Below are positions 18,154 to 29,214 of a stretch of 35,006 bases of DNA, piece by piece; within the stretch, counting starts at the first letter, position 1, and each line of letters begins with the position of its first letter. Position numbers and translations under genes: made by a program. The notes below the pieces were generated by a model. The model did no database searches. It had not been told where the DNA came from and saw only the letters and a program-made list of their open reading frames with translations. This stretch comes from Saccoglossus kowalevskii (Eukaryota > Hemichordata > Enteropneusta > Harrimaniidae), in assembly GCF_000003605.2 (NCBI RefSeq), contig NW_003128862.1, forward strand, positions 488,815 through 523,820. The letters are read 5' to 3'.

Positions 18154-20763
18154 GATCATCGTGTGTGTGTCATTGACAATGTTAGCTCTGTTATATAAAG
18201 TGTTGTTAGTACTGAATGGGAGGTGTTGGTACATGTACCGTCTATAAGGCCCTTGACAGTCGAGTTGCTATTTTTGATTACATTTCGTTTTATTCTCAAC
18301 TCATTTTTTTTAATATATGATATTTTGAGAAATGGGAATAATAAGAAAATGAGATCACTATTTAGACCTGTGTCATACAATTAAATATGTTCATTTCAAA
18401 TATCATGAGAGAGCTTGTAACAAAAAGTGTCATTCATGTACCATATTCATTCCAATAACCGACTATCACACGCAACGTAATATTACCATAATCGGTATAG
18501 TACAGGTGTGATGGTTCAAATACCAAAATGGCAACAGTAACAAAAGACTTCCCTGGCGATGATAACATACGTACACGGAGCCAACAGATTGAGGTTTCAA
18601 CTGGTACTGGTATTATTATATTCTGCAAACATCAAGTACAATAACGCGGTAAAACTCCACTACTCCAATAACTAGATACTTAAACTCCAATACAATTCAA
18701 CGAGATCTCCGATCTGATCTCAGTGCTGAACAACTCCCCTATATATACCCCCACTGTATATAAATAGACCATTACATCAGCATACATAATGAGTCTGGAA
18801 CTTACTACAAATTTCTAAAATGTTCCATTACCTTCTATTGCCTCCTACAGTGTTCTATTACCTATTCAACCAGTTTCTAGAAAAAATCTTGAATATTCCA
18901 CCCAGACACAGTACGGTTCTAGAACATGCTCAGTGACACGGAAGCGGTAAATAAGTCGTATGCGACACCGACCCATGCCCTAATAAGCGCCCACCCAAGT
19001 TTTTTTTGTGAAGCATGGTACATTAACCAATTATTTGCACTCGTTGGGTTCCGATCATGCATGTGAGATAATAAACTCTAACAAAGTCCTTGCTTTGAAG
19101 AGGGGGTTGTTTTTACTAGAAATTTATTCTTTCAGTTTCAAAAATAAGGGTCCATGCAAAATGACTTTGTTAAGGGCCCTGGGTGGTTATACGGTAAATG
19201 ACAGTGAACTCATTTCTTAATTTTTCGTATTTCTCAAGATATCAAATATTCAAAAAATGTTATGGAGTTGAGATATTATATTTGCACTGGTAAGCACTGG
19301 ACATGTACATGTTTGATTAAGGTCAATATTGTTTCCAAACTTTACTTGGTAAAACAACATGAAAAAGCACAACTTTTTTCTTGAAATATATGTACAGTAG
19401 GTTATTGTTACGAATTTGTTTTGCAAGAAAAAAATACTTTTGCAGGTATACCTTGAAAAAATCTCAAATAAAAATTGAGTACTAATTTCTGCTTTTTAAA
19501 AAAAGTACTGTTTAGTACGGAAGCCTAATACTATCGTTATTACGATGTAGCAGAGTTCGTTTTTCGGAAAAAAAAGCCAGTGTGTACCATCATGCATTTC
19601 GTGTGAGAATTCCTCATGCGCACCATTTCTCAGGCGTGTTGTTGGCGGTTCGTCCAAATCTGGTTCAGTTTCACTCGTTGGCAAGTTTTAATTGGTAAAG
19701 TATTATACCTACATGATTCACGTTTGACTTTGACAGGTTGAGAATATGAAAAAAAATACGTCTATATGGCAACTGACGGAAACAAATAGCAGTCTCGATT
19801 GTCTGTTTCAAAGCACGACTGACTTGCAAGCGAGGCGTCTGCTAAGTCTTGATGGCAGAAAATACAAATATTTCAGTCTGCTGGTATTCGATAGCAGATG
19901 GTCTCATTCTTGTCATGTCAATTGGTACATCCACAAGCACAGCATCACGTTGTGTAAGTTTTCGTTGCACCCCATATATGATATGCGTGTCCATGTGAAA
20001 CGTGTAGAGGATCTTAGACTGCCGACTTTATATAATTTTATAATTGTATGTGTGTGTGTGTGTGTTCCACGGATGTGAAGAACCGATCTACGGATTTCAA
20101 TGAAACTTGCTACATTCACAGTTACTCTTTTTTAGTGACATTGCTGCTCGGGAACGATGCACAAACCTTATCGCTTTGGGGTTAAAATCTGAATTTTAAT
20201 TGTCTAATTTGCTTAATAATTAGTCAATATTTGGCTTTTCCACTGATGTCTAATATATTAATCATCACATTCAATGAAACTTGGGACATATACGCTCAGG
20301 GACAGACAGACTTAATTAGCTTTGGGTTAATATTTTATTTTATAATAATAAGTTAAGCTATTCCACGAATACTAATCGTCAAGTACTGATCAACATCAAC
20401 ATATCAAGTACGAATCATCATATTCCAATTACAACTTGACACTAAGATAATCAAGGACAATGCACAGATTTGATTGGTTCGGGGGTAAAGTTCAGACTAG
20501 TAATACAATATATATTTAAGTTTTTTTTCAAGCTTCTTATATTAAATTTTTGTCTGATACGAAATCACCAAGTCTGGTTTATTTTGAGACATTTTCATCA
20601 AAAATATTTGTCAATTGTATCCACATATTCACAGGTTCCTACAGGTTTCTACTTCACAGTAAATGCTACTAACACTTTTGCAACCTTTTTACTGGACCTT
20701 AATTAATTTACAATACAACCTGGTAACAACATTATTATGCATACTTTGTGCAAGAACAATTTA
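18154..20763. other. long non-coding stretch
   Basis: No convincing gene. Open frames at 19008-19220 (plus), 19496-19684 (minus) and 19746-20078 (plus) show no family motif; the last ends in the TG repeat at 20049. TATATATACCCCC and CTGTATATAAATAG near 18740-18767 look like TATA boxes but have no gene nearby. 20075-20340 has two similar phrases (TTTCAATGAAACTTGCTACAT and TTCAATGAAACTTGGGACAT) typical of dispersed repeats. Confidence 0.5.
20049..20065. repeat. (TG)n microsatellite
   Basis: Eight to nine TG units, followed by a stretch that looks like a dispersed repeat. Confidence 0.9.
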
Positions 20764-21137
20764 ATGCTTAATAACCGAGCTTATTACGTGCAGAGAACAT
20801 GAAACCCGTCCACGCGATCCGCGCCACACAGCGTGGCCAGAATGTGGCAAAGGCCTTCAGATCTTGCTGTAGTAGGATGGTGAAAGTAATGGTACAGCAT
20901 TGTAACAGTGAATAAGTACTGAGAAATGCCACTACACGTCTTCCCCTTGGCCACCGGGCATCCCCCAAAAAGGATGCTTAATAACCGAGATTATTACGTG
21001 CAGAGAACATGAAACCCGTCCACGCGATCCGCGCCACACAGCGTGGCCAGAATGCGGCAGAGGCCTTCAGATCTAGCTGTAGTAGGATGGTGAAAGTAAT
21101 GGTACAGCATTGTAACAGTGAATAAGTACTGAGAAAT
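20764..21137. repeat. 164-bp direct repeat, two units, period 210
   Basis: 20764-20927 and 20974-21137 differ at only about four bases. The unit is richer in G and C than its surroundings and starts ATGCTTAATAACCGAG. On the minus strand each unit stays open for about 55 codons (…TFWPRCVARIAWTGFMFSA…), but the four substitutions that I see all change the amino acid, so a protein is doubtful. The 46-bp spacer GCCACTACACG…AAAAAGG has no second copy. Confidence 0.88.
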
Positions 21138-21235
21138 AATTTTAAACTCATAGTTGCTGTCGACATAGGAAGTAAAGTAAGCAAATAACGCAGTTTATAG
21201 GTAAATACTACGTCTAATTATAGTATACAATTATA

Positions 21236-21723
21236 AAAATGGGTATATTTATACTCGCCTGTAGTCGAAATACCGGCAACAAAATTATAAGTTGAATCAA
21301 AGACCTTAGAAAATTTGTTTCCAAATAGCATATACCCGGCCATTGCATTTTGATTGATGGAGAGACAAAAAGATGAAACTAAATTGCCAAAATAAAAATT
21401 AGTGCCATCTCACATTAACAAAAAATATCAGACAATGAATTTATTATTCGTTGAATATAAATAGCACAGTGGGTGTGTGATAGGAGAGTGAGACGTTACA
21501 AAGGGATTACCAATTGCTGACGTGGCTTGTTTACTCAGTCAATCTAGAATATGCATATTATTGTAGTGAGTAATAATGATCAGTGAAAGATAAACAAAAA
21601 TGTCCCGGAGCTATAAAACCAAGAGGTGTTTCGATGAGTCTAGAAAAAATGGGTATATTTATACATGCCTGTAGTCGAAATACCGGCAACAAAATTATAA
21701 GTTGAATCATAGACCTTAGAAAA
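21236..21723. repeat. 78-bp direct repeat, two units, 410 bp apart
   Basis: 21236-21313 and 21646-21723 share GGGTATATTTATAC and CCTGTAGTCGAAATACCGG through AGACCTTAGAAAA, with three differences. The 332 bp between them contain no gene that I can see. Two near-identical short repeats around a non-coding middle could be a local duplication or the ends of a small LTR-like (TRIM) element; the ends do not show TG…CA. Confidence 0.8.
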
Positions 21724-21788
21724 GATACGGTACACTGCTACTTGCTTGTACTCTTTGTTTATCATCACAACTAAACTTTCTCTTATTC

Positions 21789-22043
21789 TTACTGAGAATT
21801 GCAGACAATTTGTTTCCTAAAGTCCAAGCAGCAGCTACATCTCTCAGCATTCATGGACACCAATTCACAGTCGCATTCTGTCCTTTTAGTACCAGTAAAA
21901 ATGCCTTGTCTTGCTTTTGTAATACCCTCATACTTTTCGTCAGGATTGCCAATGCAAAATTTGAATGAATGTACAAGTTGTAAGAGCAACAGTAGTGTAA
22001 ACGCCACTGTGATGTGATTAGGAATGTGATAACAGAGGGGCAT
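21789..22043 (-). CDS. small secreted cysteine-rich protein (candidate host gene)
   Basis: Reading from the ATG at 22043, the protein is 84 residues. It has a typical signal peptide: a polar start, then the hydrophobic run VAFTLLLLLQLVHS. The mature part of about 60 residues has seven Cys: FKFC, TECDCEL, ERCSCC and IVCNSQ. A longer frame opens at 22109, but the inner ATG puts the signal peptide at the N-terminus. CTTGTCTGTTTTCAG just upstream (ending near 22098) is a good 3' splice site, so a 5' non-coding exon is likely. The last codons overlap a strong donor (A|GTAAGA near 21792), so the TAA may instead be the start of an intron. I do not recognise the family. It is one of the few frames here without stops and not of transposon origin. 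Confidence 0.5.
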   Translation of the reverse strand: MPLCYHIPNHITVAFTLLLLLQLVHSFKFCIGNPDEKYEGITKARQGIFTGTKRTECDCELVSMNAERCSCCLDFRKQIVCNSQ

Positions 22044-22109
22044 TCTTAATACTTCTCTGCAAAATGTCAACCTGTATTTGGTTGGTATTTTGGCGCTGAA
22101 AACAGACAA

Positions 22110-22564
22110 GATTGATCTCTGTAGTACTTGACTGACTGGCCCATCCTTCTGTTTGCAAAATTTACACTGGTAGTTAGAGGCAAAGCCAAATGAGTGACTG
22201 AAACATCTTGAATTTCACCATTCGATGTTAGCTCAGCTGGTGATGATGCTATGAACTAACAATTTCATCAAACATTAAAAGAGATAAACCGACAAACATC
22301 AAACTATTGTTCGGAACATAAAAGTGTTTAAAACCGGACAATTTTCGAAAACTTGTGAATAAGCTCTGCCTAAATTACGATAAAACCGAATGGTGAAATT
22401 ACACCATGAATCGAAACAATATGGAGCATCACAAAAAACAAAGAATAAATTACATTTAACAGGCAATGATGCAAACTTAAAATCAAGAATGATAACAATG
22501 CCTCCAACATAAAACATTATCAGAGGTTATTAAATGACCCAAATATTTACACACGTCAACATAC
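22110..22564. other. non-coding stretch upstream of the Cys-rich ORF
   Basis: A 72-codon minus-strand frame (22299-22517) shows no motif. This region could hold the promoter or first exon of the gene at 21789-22043, but I see no TATA box. Confidence 0.4.
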
Positions 22565-22697
22565 TTAAAGGGCGGCAGTCGTCGCGCCGCGTCCTGTTCG
22601 ATATGGGACTCATAGCGACGTATACAACGCATGTAAAATACATTGTTTATTTACATGAAATTCGAACACGCGCTGCGCGACGACTACCGCGCTTTAA
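22565..22697. mobile_element. TTAA-flanked miniature inverted-repeat element
   Basis: Flanked by TTAA at 22565-22568 and 22694-22697. Inside, AGGGCGGCAGTCGTCGCGC at the left faces GCGCGACGACTACCGCGCT at the right, an inverted repeat of about 19 bp with two mismatches. The whole is 125 bp between the TTAAs. TTAA targets are used by piggyBac and Kolobok elements, so this is probably a non-autonomous derivative of such a family. Confidence 0.83.
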
Positions 22698-23040
22698 GAA
22701 TTCTACAACTTAAAAGGATAGACACTGTGTTAATTATTCTAATGCGGGGATGAAAAAGCATATATAGCATTGAAGCATTGACGAGAACTGAATACCGGTT
22801 CTCGAACTGGTCACATGCATCCACTAACATCCACTGCCATATGATCCAGTAGAAAAAATCAGGTGATCTTGTAGCCATCGAGTAAACAATCATATGGAAG
22901 AGCTAAGACAATCTAAATACACTAAATAAGATAGGGGACATAATGCCTCCTTATTTCACACAATTATGAGCACAAAACGAATCTAGCCATTCCAACGAAC
23001 CACACATTCTTGACACCTATACCAATAAACCAATACTTCA
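22698..23040. other. short stretch without recognisable gene
   Basis: A 69-codon minus-strand frame at 22684-22893 starts in the flank of the miniature element and shows no motif. Confidence 0.4.
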
Positions 23041-23045
23041 ATTAA

Positions 23046-23870
23046 AAAAGGCTTGACATATACCAGAAATATTTTTGTTTGTCTTGATTGATATTAATTG
23101 CATTCCTAAGATTAAAACAAATAGCATTGGTGATATGGGGTCACCTTGTCGCACTCCTCTTTGTATTTTAAAATATCCAGTGTTGAAGCCATTGTTCATC
23201 ATTACACAGCCCTCGATGTTGTTATGAAATGTTTAATCCAAGTTTGATAATTATGCCCAAGTTTCAATTTATTTAAAACCTTGAATAAGAATGACAACTG
23301 GCCATATCGAAAGCCTTCTCAAAATCAATGGCCATTAGTAAAGCTTTTAGATCTGCTTCCTTGCTAAATTTGAAGATTTCGTCTATAAATTTAAGATAAT
23401 CATGAATACTACGATCACATACAAAGGTTGCCTGTGCAAGGTCTATCAGCTCGGGAGAACCATTTACAGACGATTTGCCAAACATCTTGAAGCAAGTTTC
23501 ATGTGTACATTCATCAATGAAATTGGGCGCTAATTTTTCAGATATAGTCTCGTCCTCCTTTGTCAATTAAGGTAGCCATGCTCTGTTTTTTAATTGTGCT
23601 TACATTGCAGAGAGTTTACCACCATTTTCCCTACTATCAATGAGCCTTGTAAAATTGGATGGCTTTTTTTTTTTTTCTTCCTTTTAAATATATCCAAAAC
23701 TTTGTCTTTAGACAGTTTCCCTTCACAAACATTTTGAGATTGCTCCAGTTGTCTCCAGTTTTTCATTCAAATTTTCTTGCATGTCCAGATCAGAATAACA
23801 TTTTTTGATTTCGTTTAAAATAGTTTTTGGTTGAATGTGAATTGTGTATTCATTTTTCTTTTATTGGCCT
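23046..23870 (-). pseudogene. L1-like linker and partial reverse transcriptase
   Basis: NNRYFLGLEANKRKMN (near 23880-23835) is the linker motif before RT (usually ..KYFLNLEKRN..). An open frame at 23566-23273 gives TFVCDRSIHDYLKFIDEIF and then ALLMAIDFEKAFD, which is RT motif A with its catalytic Asp. Continuing in another frame: KLGHNYQTWIKHFIT (near 23260) and GVRQGDPISPMLFVLIL (near 23160-23110). The YADD-type catalytic motif should follow but the sequence ends before it. Confidence 0.87.
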
Positions 23871-24129
23871 CCAGGCCCAAGAAATATCTATTATTTCCCC
23901 CCTTCTCATTCTAGATCTATTAATTCGTCCTTTAGTTTTATAAGTGTAATATTTGTCTAGTTCTTTATATTTTTTTATCCCAGATTTGAGTAATTTTCCA
24001 CAGGGTTTTCGGAGCACTTTTCTTGCGGAAGTTCAGTTTTTTTTTATAATTGTAAATTGTTTTCTTTCTGCAGCTTAGCTTTCTTTCTGCTATAGTCCAA
24101 GGACATTTTTGACATGCGCTGTCTAAGTT

Positions 24130-24620
24130 GTTATTCACAGTGAAATTTTAACCTCCAAACCAAATAATATTGCTGTCTGGGTCTAGATAATACTATAATT
24201 ACTATAATAATAATACAATTACTTTGTTTTTCAAATTTGGCAGAAACTTTTTATGCTGATATCTTCTTAGGCACATAAGTATTCAATAGTATGACTGGAG
24301 AATATTCAATCTGCATTTTAAGTACTGCTACTGTTATGCTCATGAAATATATTTTGAACATCGAGTGCTGTGTTCCAAACAATAGTCGTCATCCCTTTGC
24401 TATTGTTTGTTCCATGGGAAAACCAACCGGAGTCACTAATTCTAGCTCCACAAATAATTTTCCCTGAAATTTCATATTTAGCAAAATATTACTCACATAT
24501 TATATATTCTCGTTATTTTGTTGCCATCTTAACTGTTCAATTTTCGGCTTTTAGCACGACAAGTTTCATACGTCCAATCTCATCTTCCATCATGCATGTT
24601 GCGAGTATTTTCAAGACAAT
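24130..24620 (-). pseudogene. L1-like endonuclease N-terminal part, degenerate
   Basis: The minus strand reads CGARISDSGWFSHGTNNSKG (near 24450-24395) and, further on, YLDPDSNIIWFGG then LDSA (near 24190-24130). These correspond to the FS.G..NS.G and DSNIIWGGDFN..L motifs of the L1 endonuclease. Frames are short and broken. Confidence 0.6.
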
Positions 24621-24639
24621 GTAGCTTTTCCTACTTGGG

Positions 24640-25417
24640 TTGTCTTTCTTGTATTGCTTTCAAAATTCCAACAGTCGTTTTCTGTCTTTGGCCACTCATC
24701 TGACGACATCGTCTGTTACGAAGATTTTGTTTCCTTTGTACTTGTTTTTCATGAGTGACTTGGGAGCAGCAGATAATATCCTCCCTGCTATGCTTGCATC
24801 TACAAACGCAACTCTTGCCTTTCCCGAACGCATCGGAAGTGACGGTACCGGATCTGCTCCCTGTATAGCGAGCTACTGGTCTATGTTGACTTTCATGAGT
24901 TCGGTAACAAACAAATTTTCTGAACTCAGTGCATGATCTCTCACTTCTTTTTCACACCCTCTGGACAATTTATTCGTACACTCCTGTTTTCTATATCTTC
25001 TTTCCTTACTTCCGCCGCATGCATTCTGTTTTCAAATAATTTCACTATGTTTTTCATGACGTTGATCTTCTTTTCCCTTGTCCCATCACCGAACGCCTTT
25101 TCTATTTCTTCAACTCTTTCGTAGATCTGATTCAAGGATGTTTCCATTCCCGATACCTTGCAATTTGTTTCTCCAAGTTGCTCTCTTATAGGCTCTAATT
25201 TGTCTACTGAGGCCTTGATCTGGAATAACAATTTAAACATTATCTCCGATCTATCTTGGCTTGCCATCTTCATAACTTGCTATGGGCCGCCATCTTGAAT
25301 TGCTTGGTCCAGCATAACCATATTTTCATTGCTTGCGTTAATCAATTCATTAACCTTTCTCTCTTGTTTGTCGTCTGACGTTGATCCCATAGTTCATGAA
25401 TTCTTCTTTGGTGGCAT
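24640..25417 (-). pseudogene. L1-like ORF1 (RNA-binding coiled-coil protein), broken
   Basis: Starts MPPKKNS at 25417, as ORF1 of such elements often does. It meets a stop at once, reopens at 25390 with MGSTSDDKQERK, has a TAG at 25282-25280, and then an open frame of 110 codons from 25273. That part is a coiled coil (IYERVEEIEKAFGDG and so on), then ENRSVRINCPEGVKKK, the usual junction to the RNA-binding domain. Beyond the stop, PMRSGKARVAFVDASIAGRI, AAPKSLMKNKYKGNKIFVTD and AKDRKRLLEFLKA (24850-24650) are the C-terminal domain. ORF1p packages the element RNA in intact copies. Confidence 0.72.
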
Positions 25418-25554
25418 TTTAACTTGCTAATATTTCCTGGGCAGTTTCCTACAATTAGAAAATTTCTTCTGCCGTCCGACCAAGTGGGTAGGTAATTTTA
25501 CGCATACACAGCTCCTTCAACTTTGAAAACAAAAAAAAGTACATAGTGGAAAAT

Positions 25555-26130
25555 ATTAACAAAGCTGTTTATTTTGATCGCATCTACATTTCAAAACACT
25601 TTGCAACAAGACTAGAATTTGCTACAATTGAGAGTGTTATCAATTCCGATCACTTTCCGGTTAAAGTGTCACTTACCATAGAAACTAAAACAGAATCTAA
25701 AATGCGAGCTATGTATTCTTGAGAACCGCGGGAAACTTCAGCCATTATCAAATACAACATTAATGAGTAGTCATTACTTGGTAAGCTTATTAAAATACAG
25801 ATTCAGGGCACTATCATTTGATTTTTGCTTTAAAACTCTTGATGAAAATGACTCTGCTACTTTGTTCCTTTTTGAGGTGGAAGCTCCAAAGGTGCATACA
25901 AATGTGTGTCACAGCTTGAAATGGTAGATGATCCAGCTGAACATCGTTTTACACATGGATGTACACACCTGGCGAAATTTGTGAAAAATCACAGGATAAA
26001 GGTTTTAGAGATAACAGATTGATGGCACCACTGAAAATTTCACTTTCGTCAAGTTCACCGACGCTACTGCAAAACTGAATAATAACACTGCATCTGGGAT
26101 AGATGGGCGGTTTTCTGAGTTCTTGCCATG
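25555..26130 (+). pseudogene. plus-strand L1-like fragment (endonuclease C-terminus to RT start)
   Basis: The plus strand reads VYFDRIYISKHFATRLEFAT then INSDHFPVKVSL (25567-25680). The SDHFPV is the last endonuclease motif with the catalytic Asp-His. After a decayed linker, ATAKLNNNTASGIDGRFSEF (near 26060-26120) is the start of the RT domain. It is in the opposite orientation to the element at 23.0-25.4 kb and starts within 150 bp of the latter's 5' end. It covers just the part that the minus-strand copy lacks. Confidence 0.72.
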
Positions 26131-28800
26131 GCTAGGCCATAATTAGCATAAGGTGTTAATTGAATATAGATTGGGCAAGCCAATTTGCCGTAGTCATTTT
26201 GAAGTGTATTGATAGAATTATTCCTTGCCATGTATGAATAAACACTTTAACTTGGACGTTACCTATTCGCAAGTTCATTCATAGTTATATGTTCACCGTT
26301 ATATAATGTTGACTTTTCATTTTTGATGTCCATTCGTAATAATGTTTCTATATGATGTGCAATCATTGTTTATTATTTATCTGATCCGCATAGCTCTACA
26401 TATACTGCTATCGTTAGAAAGACACACTTTTTCAGAGGTTACCCGACTTCAGAAATGTTTTGTGAATTGTTACATGAATTGTTTCAGAAACTTTTCAACG
26501 AAAGTAATAATCTCAGGAACCTTACTTGCAATGATGATAGACTAGAGTTGCAGTAATAACAACACGATTTGTTGTTATTTGTGTTATAGACTGAACATTT
26601 CATATTTAGCAATTTTAAGTATATACTATTGATCGATTGCAAATTACAAAGGTGTAAATACGGAAATCGTGTTTTTGGTGCTGCAACCGGTTTTTGTTGA
26701 CGCACAGCTTGGAAATCATTCTAGAAGTGAGAAGAGCTGTGTATAGGAACTCTTTCAGTAGTGTCCAGATAAACACAACACTATTTATATGGCTATGGGA
26801 TTCGGTCTTGTGATATACCAATGCCCGAAAGACCTTGAAATTTAACATTTGTTTGTTTTGTTATTGATAATTTTTTGCACTGAATGTTCATGATTATAAA
26901 TTCATTCAATTGCCGACATTTCTGATTAGCTTTTATTGTTGCATATTTTGGCGGGTTTTCAAATAATATGACCTGATACTGTAACTATGTGAATCATAAG
27001 AGCTGTCATAGTGTGAACACCGTGGTACGCAATCAAGGCTATTGTATGCATCATCGGCAGCCCCAGAATGACGCATCAGAGAACAAGTGAGATTATGTTA
27101 GTAAATGCAAGTCACGTGGACACGATTTAAGATCATTGGAGGAGGTGAGCAGGAGTCCTATACCCTTTGAACCATGTTACTGGGTACCTTGTTGAGAGTC
27201 GTAATTGGCGTTTTAATGTACACTTGGTAGGCATCACTTCTCAAACGTCCTAGGTATTGGTTAGCCAGACTTAAATGACTTCGGCTGCAGCAGTTGTGGA
27301 AGCTATGGCTGATGAATTGGGTGATATTAAGAATGCCAACACGTGCACGAATTTCTGTTGAGTTAGATAATCACCATTTATAAATTGGTCCAAAGTGTTC
27401 TTCACAGAATACCAAAGATATTCACATACCCCTAATCCCTACAATTTACCTTACGTGGAAGTGCCGCCCCTTTTTTCCAGCCATCTGGTCTTAAATGGGA
27501 TCCACAAATTTCAGGGATTTGGCCTAAAATGGGGACCACAATGACTAATTGTCAAATGGGCACGAATGAATCTAGCTCGAGCCATTGCTTTAAAGCACGT
27601 TCGTTTCATTTGTGAGCGGTCTTAGCGATCAGGTGACAATGTCATGTGATCAATTCAACGAGACGTGTGATCACGTGACCATCGCTGGATAAACGATATA
27701 ACGGTGAATGCCGTCAGCTTTAGCGACTTTACTAACCGTAACGAAAGGATTTTCTTGTTCGAATACCGTTTTTGTAAAAGCCACAGCCTCATGACTAATA
27801 AATAATACTGAAACCAAATGCGTATTCCTTTACCGTGTTTGAGAAATGGCGCGACACACCTGCGTTTCTAAAGTGTGTTCTTGTTTTGCACTACCTTTTA
27901 TAGCACAGGGTTGGAAGATGCAATTACATAGGAATACGAGAATTATCTTCGTTTTAAATTATTGCCAAAGTAATTACTAACTGTCGACTTAGCTGAAATG
28001 TTTGTACATTGTTTTTATTTTTGTTTGATAAATATAAACTTTAAATGATATTTCCGGCGAACGCTTCTGTATTTTCGTTGCTTTGGTGTCAGTCAGCCAT
28101 AAAATTGCGAAACAGCTGTCTTGCAAAACTTCTGCTTCATGCCATGTACCTTACCAGTAAAATGTCAATGTGAGTTTACGTAACTTTGACATGCATATCA
28201 TCACTTTGGGTGAAAGACGAAGTACCCGTTTTTAAAAACTGTAAAAAACGAAGTGAATTTATTATAAATATGGAAGCGAGACAAATATCATACATAGCAT
28301 ACATTGTGCATGTCTGTTAGTCGTCTGCAAAATTGTTCCGTTTTAGACTGACGTCCACTGACTAATTCCCGGTTGACAAGTACTGCATGACTACGCATAA
28401 AAAGATTACTTTACGGATTTTTGCTTTTTGCTGTTTATTTCCTCAGCCATGTGTTTGAGTTGGTCTGTAAAACTGAACAGGGTCTGTGATTTGATAAATC
28501 ACGAAAGCGAAAAAATCGATCGCCTGACCAAACAAATAAACACGGCTTTAACTGTCTAACAAACAAATATGCCGAACGTTTATGACACAAATGTTGACGG
28601 TTGTTCCCCATTGTTTAATCGAGCTCACTGGCGACATCGTCCATAATCATGGACAGCCAGCGCAGACCACAAGGCATGATCCCATTTAACCAGTTTTAAA
28701 TTGTTCCAACACCACTTTAAACTTGTATTTTCAAATCGTCATGCAAACTATGCGTGGATTTGTGACTGCATATGGAGGCCTGTTCGCCAGATGACTGTTC
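26131..28800. other. long stretch without recognisable gene
   Basis: Minus-strand frames at 26484-26848 show no motif. The short plus-strand frame at 27275-27361 (MTSAAAVVEAMADELGD, 28 codons) has protein-like composition but no family that I know. CACGTGA-type sites occur near 27113 and 27673. I see no repeats with clear ends. Confidence 0.45.
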
Positions 28801-29089
28801 GTGGTTTACCAACCCATAATAACAGATAATAAACCTAGGCCAATATCAGCCTATGTTCAAAATACTCCAAATATTGACAAACTTACCTGTCATTCTTGTG
28901 AAAACCAGGTCATCAGTGCTTTAGATGCAAAAAGAAGTCAAAGTTTGATGTTTTTTCCGAGGTACCATCAAACTGCCGTGATTTTCGCACATGTTCTTCG
29001 GATGTTTTATTCCCAGTCAAATTGCTATCCAATTTGGTGAGTGAGTGTCTGTGCTCAGGTATCATCTCGTGCTTGATGGTAACATTTAT

Positions 29090-29214
29090 TAACAGTGCCT
29101 CACCGTCAATAATCACACTACTGCATTTATTACTGATTCTGATGACGTAGCACCCGCTCCTTCAACCACAAAGCATGGGAGACAAGTCAGACTGCCACCT
29201 CGTTTCATGGATTG
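29090..29214 (+). pseudogene. possible C-terminal tail of an LTR-retroelement polyprotein
   Basis: The plus-strand frame ends DSDDVAPAPSTTKHGRQVRL then PPRFMD and a stop at 29212-29214. A basic G/R-rich motif followed by PxRF(M/L)D at the very end is typical of Gypsy-type polyprotein tails. No integrase or reverse transcriptase is readable upstream in this window, so this is only a suggestion. Confidence 0.28.

Larger units (their letters stand above)
23040..25417 (-). mobile_element. second L1-like non-LTR retrotransposon, decayed
   Basis: Minus strand, in order: ORF1 (25417-24640), endonuclease N-terminal part (near 24620-24130), linker (near 23870-23640) and part of the reverse transcriptase (23580-23046). 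The endonuclease C-terminus and the first RT motif are absent or unreadable, and the element stops right after the RQGDPISP motif, so it is truncated at its 3' end. It is a different copy from the one at 13-15 kb. No target-site duplication was found. Confidence 0.8.

Noticed and set aside
18740-18770. Two TATA-box-like sequences.
   Set aside because: No gene follows on either strand within a reasonable distance; AT-rich DNA gives such words by chance.
19746-20119. Frames of 110 codons (plus) and 68 codons (minus).
   Set aside because: Both run into the TG repeat and show no family motif; the opposite strands are open together, which argues against coding.
20768-21184. A pair of minus-strand frames of about 67 codons as a duplicated gene or exon.
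   Set aside because: The few substitutions between the units all change amino acids, no splice sites flank them, and no motif is known.
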